A stretch of 64,000 nucleotides of DNA from contig NC_077232.1 of the NCBI RefSeq assembly GCF_027887165.1, positions 79,249,483 through 79,313,482 on the forward strand. The letters run 5' to 3'. Source of the stretch: Monodelphis domestica. Its lineage: Eukaryota; Chordata; Mammalia; Didelphimorphia; Didelphidae. The first letter of the stretch is position 1. Every line of letters begins with the position of its first letter. A program made the position numbers and the translations under genes. The notes under the pieces are model-generated. The model was given only the letters and a program-made list of their open reading frames with translations, ran no database searches and had not been told where the DNA came from. Below are positions 12,790-26,239 of this stretch, piece after piece.

Positions 12790-13360
12790 AATTTAAAAAA
12801 AAAGATTTTTATTGATATTTTTTGGTTTTACAACACCTACCTTTCCCCCAGGATTAGTTCCCTTCCCTGATCCCAGAGAGATCTTATAACAAAAGGTTTT
12901 TTTTGTTATTTTTTTTTAAAGATGGAAAGGAGAGAAAAAACTCAGCAAAATATTTGAAAGTGTTAATTTACATTTTATTCTGTCTTCTACAACCATGTTT
13001 TCTATCATTGCAAAGAAATAAGAATTGTCTTCTCATCTCTCTTCTTTTGGGTCAAACTTGATCTTTATAATTTTGCAACATTTAGTTTTAGTTTTAGTTT
13101 TCTTCCCATTTACATTGTTGTCAGTGTGTATATTGTTTTTTGTTTTGTGTTGGTTTTTTTCCTCTGCTTACTTCATTTTGCATCAGTTTTCTATAAAAAG
13201 CATGCTTCTTTGTAGTTATCATTTTCATCTTTTCTTAGTACAAACATTCCATTACCATCATATGCTGCAGTAAGTCAAGCCATTCCCTGACTCTACTTTG
13301 TTTCCATTTCCTTGCCACCACAAAAAAGATTGCTAAAAATATTTTAACGTATATGAAAAC
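12790..13360 (-). mobile_element. L1 3' end, antisense
   Basis: It starts with an antisense A-tail (TTTTTATTGATATTTTTTGG) and runs through TCATTTTGCATCAGTTTTC, CATTCCATTACCATCATATG and TCCTTGCCACCACAAAAAAG, the reverse complement of the L1 block at 11.8-12.3 kb. The two lie tail to tail and could pair in RNA. Confidence 0.75.
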
Positions 13361-13495
13361 CATAAATTCTTTGTGCCCTTTTTCATTTTGTAAAATAAGC
13401 CAATAGTCTCAGTTATTTTAGTCATAAAATGACAGTTGAACAAGTGAAGCTATAAGGAATATTAAAAGGGGGGGGGTTGACCTTTTTTTAACTAG

Positions 13496-16299
<2,804 letters not shown>

Positions 16300-16480
16300 A
16301 TGATACGTTATGTTCACAGAAGGACCAGCATTCAATTCCTGCTTTTGTCCCTCATCAAGTCACTTCTCAATGCCCCATTAATTCTCTGAGACTATCTAAA
16401 CAACTGCAATTTGCATTGATGAGGGAGTGTTCTTTATACCAATAAAGTTGCATGTCTAGTGTTATTGATTTTATCAGAAA
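16300..16480 (+). repeat. CORE-SINE family C, degraded
   Basis: It shares TCAAGTCACTTCTCAATGCC, CTGAGACTATCTAAACAACTGC and TTTGCATTGATGAGGGAGTG with the copy at 743. It is heavily diverged. Confidence 0.6.
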
Positions 16481-17089
16481 TGATCCCTAGAAAGATTGCT
16501 GTGGACTCTCCTGGAGTCTCTCAAATTTCCTAAAATTTAGTGAAGTTATTTGATCTGGAAGAGAGCGAGTGGAAAGGCAGATTGCATGAAGTTTTTTGTG
16601 ACTCAGCAGTCTCTGGTAACTTTCTATTGTTATCCTATTTTACAGAACAGAACTTTGAGAAAGCTATCTTACAAAGGTGACAACAGTTTAGAGAAGTGGC
16701 TTGGGTTAGAAAGGTAGCCTTTAAAGTCAAAATGGCAATTGATGAAACTTAAAATACATGCTTTGCAATCCATCCCCATTTCAGCTCTTCATTCTTAGGA
16801 TCAAGCAATTTCTGTACTTGTCTGGTAGTATAAGAAATACTTAAGCATTTGATCTGGGACATGGCAATGGTTATGCTTTAATCAAGTATCATGTAGAGAA
16901 AGATCATTGAAATCATATGTCTCCTAAGCCCTTGGCCTTCTGTGACCCATTTAAGGAGAGTTGGCTCACAGCGTACCTTTTGATCAGTTCTTTAATATTT
17001 AGAGGAGATCCTGTTCCTGTCCTAATTGATGCTGATGTAGGATATAAAATATTCTCTTTGAACTGTGTGTGGTATATTATTTATTATAG

Positions 17090-17269
<180 letters not shown>

Positions 17270-17351
17270 TAAGCCACTGTAAACAATACTTTTCTCTTAT
17301 AAAACTGTAGCCTCTATTCCTTTTTTACCTTCTTTATGGATAAAGGGTCTT

Positions 17352-17432
17352 TTAATCTTAAGGTAACTAGGTGGCATAATGGACAGAGCTCTCAACCTGG
17401 AATCAGGATCTGAGTTCCAATTCATTCTTTTC
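17352..17432 (+). repeat. SINE head fragment
   Basis: TAACTAGGTGGCATAATGGA, CAGAGCTCTCAACCTGGAATC and AGGATCTGAGTTCCAATTC match the tRNA-like head of a CORE-SINE. The rest is missing or displaced by the next insertion. Confidence 0.6.
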
Positions 17433-17602
17433 TTTTTTTTAAATTCTTACATTCCATCTTCAAATCAATACTAAGTATTTGTTCCAAGGCAGAAGAGTGG
17501 TAAGGGCTTGGTAATGGGAGTTTAGTGACTTGCCCAGGGTGACCTAGCTAGGAAGAATCTGAGGTCTGGCTCTCTATCCTCTGAGCCACATAGCTATCCC
17601 TC
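17433..17602 (-). repeat. Family A SINE inserted next to a SINE head
   Basis: It begins with T-rich tail and AAATTCTTACATTCCATCTT, has the core TAGTGACTTGCCCAGGGTGA, and ends GAGCCACATAGCTATCCC. Confidence 0.85.
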
Positions 17603-17754
17603 AGTCCTATTAATATATTTCTTTAATTTTTTTTATTCTAAAGTGACTAGTACAATTCAGTAGCATAAATAAGAGACTTAAATAATCCAAGCAGCATTAA
17701 GCAATTATTAAAAATTCTTCTCTTTTGAACCAGATTACTTCATCACCTCCCATT

Positions 17755-17890
17755 CAACCCAACAAATAATTGTTAAGCATATACTATGTCCAAAAGTGCT
17801 ATAGAGAGACAAAATGAAACTGTCCCTAATAGGAAGAGCTTACATTCTTTCAAGAAGGCTAATACCCTCTTTAATGATTAAGAGATTGAG
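17755..17890 (+). repeat. Family D repeat, 5' end fragment
   Basis: It reads AATTGTTAAGCATATACTATG, then AGTGCTATAGAGAGACAAAA and TAGGAAGAGCTTACATTCTT, matching the starts of the copies at 25.68, 25.88, 41.95 and 53.6 kb. Confidence 0.6.
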
Positions 17891-19068
17891 ATAGGTTAGT
17901 AATGCAGGTGTAAGAAGAAGGGAAGAGATATGTAATTTGCAAAGCTTTGGAAACATCAATAGAAGAAGTAGCCAGTGACTTGCCTGTGTTCACACCAGGA
18001 CACCCACAGTCCATGGCGTTGAGGAACATAGTATGCTAGCCTCAGATGCCAGAGTGGGCCCTGACAATCCTATTTTCCAAGGGGGCTACCCCCAGGAGGC
18101 AGAGATCAGCACAGGAAACCAGGTGACTAAGCAAGGTGAAGCATCCAACCTAAAAGACCTGCAGGGGAGCAGTGCCTGAGCCTTGCACAAAGTTGCAATT
18201 TGAGACCTTAATACTGACAAAATGAGTTACCTAAAGAATGCAACCAGCCAGTACAACAAATTGTTGCAGACCTAGAGATCTTCCAAAAAGAAGTGGCAAC
18301 TGTAACAACTTCTAGGCATGCTGATAAGAAAACAATGGGTTTTCTACAAGGACTGTGTGAACACTTAGAAGAAATGAATTAATAATCAAAGCAAGAATTA
18401 AGAAAGTAAATAGCTTGGAAAAGAAAATAATGAACCTTGCCCAAGAAATGGACTCCCTAAAAACTCGGCTAGACCAAATAAATAATTATTCAATGAGACA
18501 GCAAAATAGCATAAACAAAATTAGAAGATTGAAAAATAGAAGAAAACTTTAGATATCTGATGTCAGGAACAATTGAATCAAAAGATACTTTAGGAATCTG
18601 TCAGACTGCAAACCATAATTTAAAAAAAATCCTGAACGCTATAATTCAAGCAATCATATATGAAAATTATCCAGAACTGGAAGGTAAAGTGAAGATAGGG
18701 AGAATCTACCAATCACCTCCAGAAAGAAACTTCAAAAGGAACCAGCCCAGGAATGTTGTAGCCACAGCCCAAAGCTCTCACAACAAAGAAAAAGTACCAT
18801 AAATGTCTAGAAAGAAGCCTTTCAATAACTAGGATCACCCAAGAAAGTGTTAGCTTCTACCATTAAAGTAGAAGAAATGTTGAAAATGTGATACTCTAAA
18901 AAGCAAAAGATAGTTTTGCAACCAAGAACAATTTACCCATCAGAGTTAAGATTTTTGTAGTGTGTGTGCAGGGGTGGAGGTACGGTGGAAAAAATAGTCG
19001 GTTCCTTGATGAATCAGAAGAGAACTTGAAAGTATTTCTGATCAATACACTGGAGCTGAGTCGTCCTT

Positions 19069-19353
19069 TGTTAGATTAAAATTAATATCTTCAAGTTCTT
19101 CTTTTCCATAAAGTTTATTAATAATCACTTGAATTAGAAAAGGTAGATAAGCGTAGATTTAAAGACTCTTACTCTAAGTCTGACCATGTGTAAATTCATT
19201 CTGAGGGATCCACCATCCCTCTCACCTGCCTGCCCAATGGGCTTCACCCACACCCTTTTATTTATGTTCATGGACACAGTGCTGGCATGTCAAAAATGGG
19301 ATGAACTGGGTCGGCAATCCAGGTGGGGAAGGGGATGAAGCTCACTCTATACA
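19069..19353. mobile_element. Solo LTR with 4-bp TSD (CCTT)
   Basis: The element runs from TGTTAGATTA to ..CTATACA, so it has TG...CA ends, and it is flanked by CCTT at 19065-19068 and 19354-19357. Four-base duplications are typical of class I endogenous retroviruses. The segment ACACCCTTTTATTT...AAAAATGGGATGAACTGGG resembles the LTR at 23374. No internal retroviral genes remain. Confidence 0.65.
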
Positions 19354-19725
19354 CCTTTAAAATAAAAATGCAAGAGTCTTGAGAAACTTAATACGGTAGG
19401 CCTATTTGAGCATCTAGATCTTCCTGATGATACACAGCTAATATGCTAATTGGGAGAAAAGAAACACCTATCCTTTAAATAATATTAAAGACATTAAATG
19501 AGAAAAAACAGTGGTCCTTGGGTGAAAAGGGGGAGGGTGGTGGGATATTGGTTCTGTTCTGAGGGTTCTAAGAATAAAAGCAAAAAAGAATACACTAATC
19601 TAGAAAGGAGGACGAAGGTGAAGTGAGATGCTATTTCTCTTGATTGGGGTGATCACTATTCCTCATGAGAAGGGTATACACATATGGAAGAAGAGGTGGG
19701 AAAAATAGGCATTAGAAAAACTTAT

Positions 19726-20887
19726 CTGAGAGTGGTGGTGGCAGGGAGCCATGGACCCGGGCTTGGCCATGCCTCCGCTCCACTCCCTGGGCCAGACTGC
19801 GCAAGCCCCGATGCAGCTGCAAGCTGGGAGTGCCGGGGCAGCCCCAAGTGGGTCTGGGAGGCCACCTAGCTAGAGCAGCAGCGATGCCAGGAGCAGAAGT
19901 GGCGGCGGCGGGACATGCAGCAGCGGTAGCAGCTGCAGCACCTCGAGTCCTTTTATGAAAAACCTCCTCCTGGCCTTATTAAGGAAGATGAGACAAAGCC
20001 AGAGGACTGTATCCCAGATGTACCAGGCGATGAATATGCCAGAGAATTTCTGGCTCATGCTCCGACTAAAAGACTCTGGATGCTCCTGGGGAAAGAAGTC
20101 AAAGTTTTTCAATGCTGGCACTGTAAAAGGTATGGACGCAGAACAGGTGACAAAGAATGCCTATTCTTTATCAAAGGCAATCAGAGATTAGAACAATTCA
20201 GAGTAGCACACGAACATCCCATGTATGACATCATAAGAGAGAATAAGTGGCATGAAAAAGATGTGAGGATTTGGCAGTTAAAAGAAGCTACTAGAAGATT
20301 CTACCTCAGATGAAGATGGCACTAGTTCCAGTTCCTTAGAATGTAAGGAGAAGCATAAGAGAAAGAAGAAAAAAGAGAAACACAAGAAAAGGAAAAAGGA
20401 GAAGAAAAAGAAAAAAAAGCACAAATCTAAATCAAATGAGAGTTCAAACTCTGATTAAAAAGTCATTTCCTTTGAATTCACCTTGTCATTCCAGAATCAC
20501 AGCCGAATGTCAGAAGTAAAGGAGTAGCCACAAAAGGCCTCAGTTGACAGAGAAAAAGGAACCCCAAAACTTGCATAATTAGCATCCCCTCATGGCATTT
20601 TTCCCTCACTGTTAACAGTGATGAATTCACTGTGATGTTGATTTTCTTATATGCCACACTGCTGGATTCTCATCCTTTTCCTTCTTGTGTATTGTAGTTT
20701 GTAATTAATTTTGAAAAAAACAAAACAAAACTCAAGCATAAGGTATGAAAGTATTCTAGATGTTTCCAAGAGAGATTCCCCTAGAAGATCAGTGGGTTAA
20801 TGGGATAATAGGATGACTTGAGAAGTTGAGATCTTCAGTAGTTGGGTGATGAATAATAAAACTCCATTATTTGTGACTTAAAAAAAG
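19726..20887 (+). pseudogene. Processed pseudogene of RP9 (PAP-1)
   Basis: RP9 is a nuclear splicing-linked protein that binds PIM1 kinase. Here an intronless copy can be followed across frames: HLESFYEKPPPGLIKEDET, KPEDCIPDVPG, EFLAHAPTK, GKEVKVFQCWHCKRYG, FFIKGNQRLEQFRVAHEHP, then the Lys-rich tail (near 20340-20455). The copy has frameshifts (for example near 20160 and 20285) and an in-frame stop early on. The zinc knuckle CX2CX4HX4C has lost its His (Arg instead). It retains a 3' UTR with AATAAA at about 20854 and an A-rich end. A perfect 12-bp duplication, AGAAAAACTTAT, flanks it at 19714-19725 and 20888-20899, proving L1-type retroposition. It is dead. Confidence 0.92.
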
Positions 20888-21550
20888 AGAAAAACTTATT
20901 TAAAATTGGCAAAGGAGGGTTGAACACACAAAATTTGGTGTAGAACTACCTCAGTGCTACAGGAAAATAAGCAGAAATGGGGAGGAGAAAATGAGGCACT
21001 TAAAAAAGGATAAAAATAGGATAGGAATACATAAAACTAATTTCTTTATCCTAAAAAAGAGGAGTAAGTAAGAATAAAAAGAAAAGTAAACGATCTGAAT
21101 CTAAGGAGATGCCTTGGCTTGCTTTAGACAGTTGGTGAGTGACTGAATAAATGTGGTATATAGATGCAATGGAATATTATTCCATAAAAAAATGACAAAA
21201 TAGATTATTTAAGAGAATCCTAGGTAGTATAAATTTACAGAAAGTGAGAACTAGGAGAACAATTTATACAAGGATGGCAACACTGTAATAAAAAGTAACT
21301 TTGAAAGCTATCAGTGCATTCCTCAAATATGCCTGCAGATGGCCAGTAATGGTGAAGCAGAAAAGTGATGGATATGAGGTGCAACAAGAAATAGGCTAGG
21401 CATTTCTGACCACTTTGGATTCATGTTGTTTGACTATACTTATGTGTTATAAGGTTTCTTTTTTTATTTTATTTTAAATCTTGGGTAGGGGAGAGATTAG
21501 CAAAAATGATGCTAAAAAAGAGGGCCACTAAAATATTTTTCAAAAAGAAC

Positions 21551-21844
21551 AGGCAAGCAGACAAGCACAACCATTTTGAAAGTTGCATGTAGACTAGATA
21601 TAGATATAGATATATACACATGTATCAAATATTATAAAGTAGATTCATGGTTCCATTAAGGATTTTTTTATATTCGAATGTTCATATAGACATACTTCCC
21701 TTAAAGAAAATCCATAGCTTGCATATTTAAAGCAGTTGGTGGTTAAGAGGTCTCTGTCTGAACATGGGCTGTTTTTAGAGAAAAATAAACCAAGGTATAA
21801 ATACCTAACTTTAGAGAGTTCCTTACCCTTGAGATACTGGTTTG
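21551..21844. other. NSD2 intron, nothing clear
   Basis: It includes a short TAGATA-type simple stretch near 21595-21622. No gene is seen. Confidence 0.4.
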
Positions 21845-21945
21845 CATGTTGTCTTCCCCTTTAGAATGGGAGCTCCATGTTGGTAATGGACCTTAGTTCA
21901 GTACCAAGTACATAATAATCAATTAATACATGCTTGTTGACTGAC
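21845..21945 (+). mobile_element. L2 3' end fragment
   Basis: GAATGGGAGCTCCATGTTGG, CAGTACCAAGTACATAATAA and ATACATGCTTGTTGACTGAC match the L2 terminal region. Confidence 0.6.
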
Positions 21946-23319
21946 CATTCGACTTCACAGGACTTCACTGTATTATTCCACAATGGGTCTCAAAGGAAAT
22001 TGTCCTGTCTCAAGTTCCTAACGATAATTTATATCATACTATGAATTTTCATGTGTTAAGTGAATCTTTGGTCTCTGGGAAGCCCAGCATCAATATTGCT
22101 GAGACCAACCATCAACAAATCCTAGCAGTCTAATATGTATTGGGGTGCATATTAGAGTCAGTGACAGGATGGACTGTAACAAGAAAGGTAAGACAGGATC
22201 TATACACTCTAAAACAGTAGAGTCTAAGTGAAGAAACTCAATATTAGGAAGTGACTAGACTCAATATTAGCAAGTGACTATGCCACATCTCAAGTTTGTA
22301 TTATTAAATAACATATCAATATAACATAGGATATGACTACTAAAGAAAGGAGAGTGGAAAGAAATAATTAAAAGATAAGTTGTTTAGTTGATGTAGATAG
22401 TTTTTCCAATTACCTATATCATAGCCCATATATTATTTAGGTAGTCTTTGAGGGGGTTCTCTATGTGAAAAATTCTTTACCCTGTTGCCATACTGTTGTT
22501 TCCAAACTTATCCTTAGATGATTGGCCTTCAGTCAGAGAACAGAGTTATAAAGTATAATTTCAAAGTCTTCCTTGCTTGTTAAGATTACTGCCAGAGCTT
22601 ACACATTTAGCTGGCATAGTTTTTAGGAGCTCGAGGTCACCTCCACACACTAATTAGGTACTTGAGCATGAATTTAGTGGAAATATTAGAAACAAATTAA
22701 AATCAACCCTGGATCTTAATATATACCATTAACAGAAGGCAGTGTTGGGTTTTAATTTTTCATTTTTGAGCCAGTGTTGTTCTATTTTCATCTTCCCCCA
22801 CAAATATTTCTACGGTTGAGGCCTAGAAGTAAAAAAAGGTGATGGAGAAAAATGCGTAAAGACAATAATCTAGAAATTGTTTAGAAGTACAAAAAATTCA
22901 TTTGAGTAAGTATGCACAAAAGAAGAGAAATGGATAAATATATAAAAGATAAAAATTCACTGAAGTAAAATCTCCAAACTAGGATATAGTTAAGCAAATG
23001 GTAGCAGGTAAGAAGAGAGAGGTAGAGCCTATCTATAATAGATTAACTTCAGTATAACTAATACTAACCTCAGGAATAAAATACTGGTTTTCATAGGGAA
23101 AATTGATTAAAACAGAAAGCAGAAAGTCACATTTAGGATCATCATTTTTAACATGAAATAGATTAAACCAGCAAAACTTTTAAGAGAGAGCTGGATTGAA
23201 ACACAAGATAGGATCAATTTACCAAGCAGAAGTTTGCAATCAGACAAATCAGATAAGAAAAAAAGCAAAAATAAAAACTCACAATATTAATGGAAATAAA
23301 TAAGGAAACTATTTGTATT
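21946..23319. other. NSD2 intron, unassigned sequence
   Basis: About 1.4 kb of AT-rich sequence with no open frame of note and no family I can name. It may be decayed repeat. Confidence 0.35.
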
Positions 23320-23373
23320 ACTTTTTAAAACCCTTACCTTCCTCTTAGAATCAGTATTGTATATTACTGGTTC

Positions 23374-23615
23374 TGTTATAAATGAAAATAAAAATTTTAA
23401 ATGTAATATTAATAAAACAATATTGTGTTCGCCATTACAATACCAACTCTCAAGTCAGGAGTCTGTTAGTAGCTCTTGCCAATGTAATTTTAATAAAAAT
23501 GGAGATTTATGAAAAAGGGAAATGAAGGAAGGGGACAGAAATCTCACCTATCTAGAAAAATACCTAAGCCAAAATCTGAAGCTGCCAAGCTGCTTAACCC
23601 TCATAAGCCCTCTAG

Positions 23616-23657
<42 letters not shown>

Positions 23658-23765
23658 TTCTCCACACACCTTTTATCCTCCCTGCCCCATAAATCTCACA
23701 ACGTAGGCACGTAAAAAATGGGATGTGGGGTAGGTCAAACTTAGGAAATGGTTTCTATCATCACA
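23374..23765. mobile_element. Solo LTR with 4-bp TSD (GTTC)
   Basis: The ends are TGTTATAAAT and ..TATCATCACA (TG...CA, ACA terminus). The duplication GTTC is at 23370-23373 and 23766-23769. On the - strand a TATA-like GGATAAAAGG is present. An (AG)n run of about 35 bases has expanded within it (23620-23654). No retroviral genes remain. Confidence 0.75.
23620..23654 (+). repeat. (AG)n microsatellite inside the solo LTR
   Basis: Seventeen or so pure AG units; likely polymorphic. Confidence 0.95.
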
Positions 23766-24099
23766 GTTCCAAGGCAGAAGAGCAGTTATGGCTAGACAAT
23801 GTGGTTTTTAAGAGACTTGCCCAGGGTCACACACAGCTAGGAAGTGTGTGAGGCCATATTCAAAACCAGGAACTCTCATTTCTATGCTTCATTTTCAATC
23901 TACTAAGCCACCTAGTTGTCCTTAAACTACTCTTCTTAAAGAGACATTATAATGGACTAATATCAGTAACAAGAATATGTAACAAATGACAGTATTTAAA
24001 GTCATTAAGGAAATTTCAACAACTGGAACGAAGATGAATAGTAATATAATAGTAGTAGGAATCTTTTTACTGCGGCTTAGCATTGTTGGGTAAACCTAA

Positions 24100-24885
24100 T
24101 AATAATGAACGAAAGGGAAAATGTAGAACTAAATAAAGCTATTATAACATTTGTAGAGAAAGACTTGGGCTATCGTCTGAATAGAACATTAAAAAGAAAC
24201 ATTTTTAGCACCACATATTATCTTTATACTAAATATATACTTTGTCCTAAATTATTCTAAACACATACTTAAAAAACCATATGCAATAACAATTGTAATA
24301 AATGCAGAGAACAAGCAAATGACCCAAATCAGACACTTAATAGACATTCTGAACAATGACTGGGTTAAAAAACAAAATGTAGAAATTATAAATGAAAACT
24401 GTGAAAGTCTATGGTAAAATGATATCAAAATTTCTGGAATGTAGCAAAAGCCCCCCCCCCCCCAATCCATCCATGAAAACATACGTTAATTTAGTAGAAA
24501 AAGAGGAGCTAATGAATAGATTGAAATTTGACAATTTAAATCAACAAAAAAACCCAAAGTGCTGAAAAGGAAATTTTAAAAATAGATACATTGGAAAATA
24601 GAAGTTATAAAAGCAAACACTGACTTCATTAAAAGAGAAGGTGGAGAAAATGAAATTATTACTAAAAAGGAAAGTTTTTAAACTCTTAGAACCAATTATA
24701 TGCCAGAACATCTGAGAATTTTAAGAAAATTAAAGGATTCTCTCCAAAAATATATATACTGTACCTAAATTACAGAATACCAAATAAGGAGCTTAATTCA
24801 ACTTCAAGGAAATTGAACTAGTTTCAAAGGAACTTAGGGAGAATGGATTTTCAGAAGAATTTTACCAAACTTTAAAAAATATGTA
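24100..24885 (+). mobile_element. L1 ORF2 fragment, decayed
   Basis: A-rich sense strand. Near the end, GGATTTTCAGAAGAATTTTA encodes a match to the GF..EFYQT motif at the start of the L1 reverse transcriptase domain. The frame is full of stops. A 13-base poly-C run lies at 24451-24463. Confidence 0.65.
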
Positions 24886-24892
24886 TTTTCTA

Positions 24893-25085
24893 GGGGGCAG
24901 CTGGGTATCTCAGTGGATTGAGAGCCAGGCCTAGAGATGGGAGGTCCTAGGTTCAAATCTGACCCCAGGACACTTCCTAGCTATGTGACCCTGGGCAAGT
25001 CACTTGATCCTCATTGCCTACTTACCACTCTTCTGCCTTGGAGCCTATACATAGTATTGATTCTATGGCAGAAGGTAATGATTTT
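24893..25085 (+). repeat. Family A SINE within the L1
   Basis: A full head (GGGGGCAGCTGGGTATCTCA) and core (TGTGACCCTGGGCAAGTCACT) with the end CAGAAGGTAATGATTTTAAA. It lies between two L1 pieces. Confidence 0.9.
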
Positions 25086-25405
25086 AAAAAATAGTCTCTC
25101 TATCAAACAAATTTTTCTTAGAAATCAAAAGGAAAAAACAACTCCTTTTATAAAAAAGGCAGTTTTACTACATTAACTAGAGAGGGATAAAGGGGAAAAA
25201 AAACACCAAAAAGAAGGAGCATGTAGCCCAATATTATTAAATAATACTGATTTTAAACATTTAGATATTGTCCATGCAAATAGAATTTAATTTTTTTTTA
25301 AATTTATAATTAGGATGGTTTAGATTAGGAAAAATTAACAATGGTTTTATAGACTCAGCACACAGTGCCTCCTGGTACATGGTGTGGATTTAATAAAATG
25401 ATTGT
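25086..25405 (+). mobile_element. L1 ORF2 remnant followed by an L2 scrap
   Basis: The first part (ACAACTCCTTTTATAAAAAA, then GTAGCCCAATATTATTAAAT) continues the L1. From about 25350 the sequence (CACACAGTGCCTCCTGGTAC) looks like the end of an L2. The order is by eye. Confidence 0.45.
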
Positions 25406-25419
25406 TGCTTGCTTTTTCA

Positions 25420-25650
25420 TTCAATCATTTCAGTTGTGTCTGACACATTGTGACCCATTTGAGGTTTTCTTGGAGTGATATTGGAATGGTTGGTCATTTC
25501 CTTCTTCACCTCATTTTATAGATTAGAAATGGAGGCAAACAGGGTTAAGTGATTTTCTTAGGGGTCACACTACTAACTGAGTCTAGATTGGAACTAAGTC
25601 AGATCTTCCTCATTCCAGGTCCAGATATCAACTGTGCCACCTAGTTGCCC
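25420..25650 (-). repeat. CORE-SINE family B
   Basis: It has the block TTCAGTTGTGTCTGACACAT, then GGTCATTTCCTTCTTCACCT, GAGGCAAACAGGGTTAAGTG and GTGCCACCTAGTTGCCC. Confidence 0.85.
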
Positions 25651-25679
25651 TTTGACACGTACTTGCTAGCCAGTTAATT

Positions 25680-26235
25680 GTATCAGTCAAAAAGTAGTAA
25701 GTCTTTAGTAAGTGCCTACTGTGTGCGAGAGAATAACGGCAAAAATAAAGTGTGCTCTCAAGGGGCTCATAGTCAAATGGAGGAGACAACTTTCCAACAA
25801 CTATGTATACAGGAAAAATCAGAGATGATCCGTAAAGGGAAGATACATAGGAGATCAGGAACGGTTTTTAGAAATTAAGTCAATATACATTAAGTGCCTA
25901 CTGTGTGCCACACACTAGGGAAGGAAAGTCAAAGAACTCAATTAAATGGAGAAGACAATTGCATGCATATAGTCTATAACAGAGGGAACGTAGTGGAATG
26001 AAAAAGCAACTAAGAAAGGCTTCCTTATCTTAGTGGGATTTTAGCTGGAATTTCAGGAAAACCAGAAGTTGAGAGATAAAGAAGGAATATTTTAGGAACA
26101 GGAAACAGCCAGTGATAATATTTTGGGCCTGGAGATAGAGTATCTTGTTTGAGGAACAACTAGGAGGCCATTGTGACTATATTCTGGGGGCAGGTGATAG
26201 GGCTGGTAGGGGGATAAAATGTGAGACAACCAGAA
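25680..26235 (+). repeat. Family D repeat, two 5' starts in tandem
   Basis: The opening AAGTGCCTACTGTGTGC occurs twice, at about 25708 and 25892, so two copies (or a partial duplication) abut. The second copy continues through TTTTAGCTGGAATTTCAGG and CTTGTTTGAGGAACAACTAGGAGGCC. Confidence 0.65.
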
Positions 26236-26239
26236 AGTT

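Larger units (their letters stand above)
17980..21550 (+). mobile_element. Degenerate HAL1-like (half-L1) element, carrying later insertions
   Basis: A GC-richer 5' part leads to a broken ORF1-type coding stretch (18217 to about 18800). It encodes a coiled-coil-rich segment (LEKKIMNLAQEMDSL, frame disrupted) and ENYPELEGKVKIGRIYQSPP. That is followed not by ORF2 but by an L1-type 3' end at 21.1-21.45 kb (GGTATATAGATGCAATGGAA). ORF1 joined directly to a 3' UTR is the mark of HAL1. Two insertions, an LTR and the RP9 pseudogene, interrupt it; without them about 2.1 kb remains. Assignment is by eye. Confidence 0.55.
23320..23925 (-). repeat. Family A SINE split by a solo LTR
   Basis: The outer parts (23320-23373 and 23766-23925) are the two pieces of one reverse-oriented SINE. 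They join at ...ACTGGTTC / CCAAGGCAGAAGAG, exactly where an intact copy reads TGGTTCCAAGGCAG. The inner 392 bp is the LTR. Confidence 0.85.

Noticed and set aside
18560..18802. 80-codon frame as an independent gene
   Set aside because: It resembles L1/HAL1 ORF1 and lies within a longer decayed element with stops on both sides.
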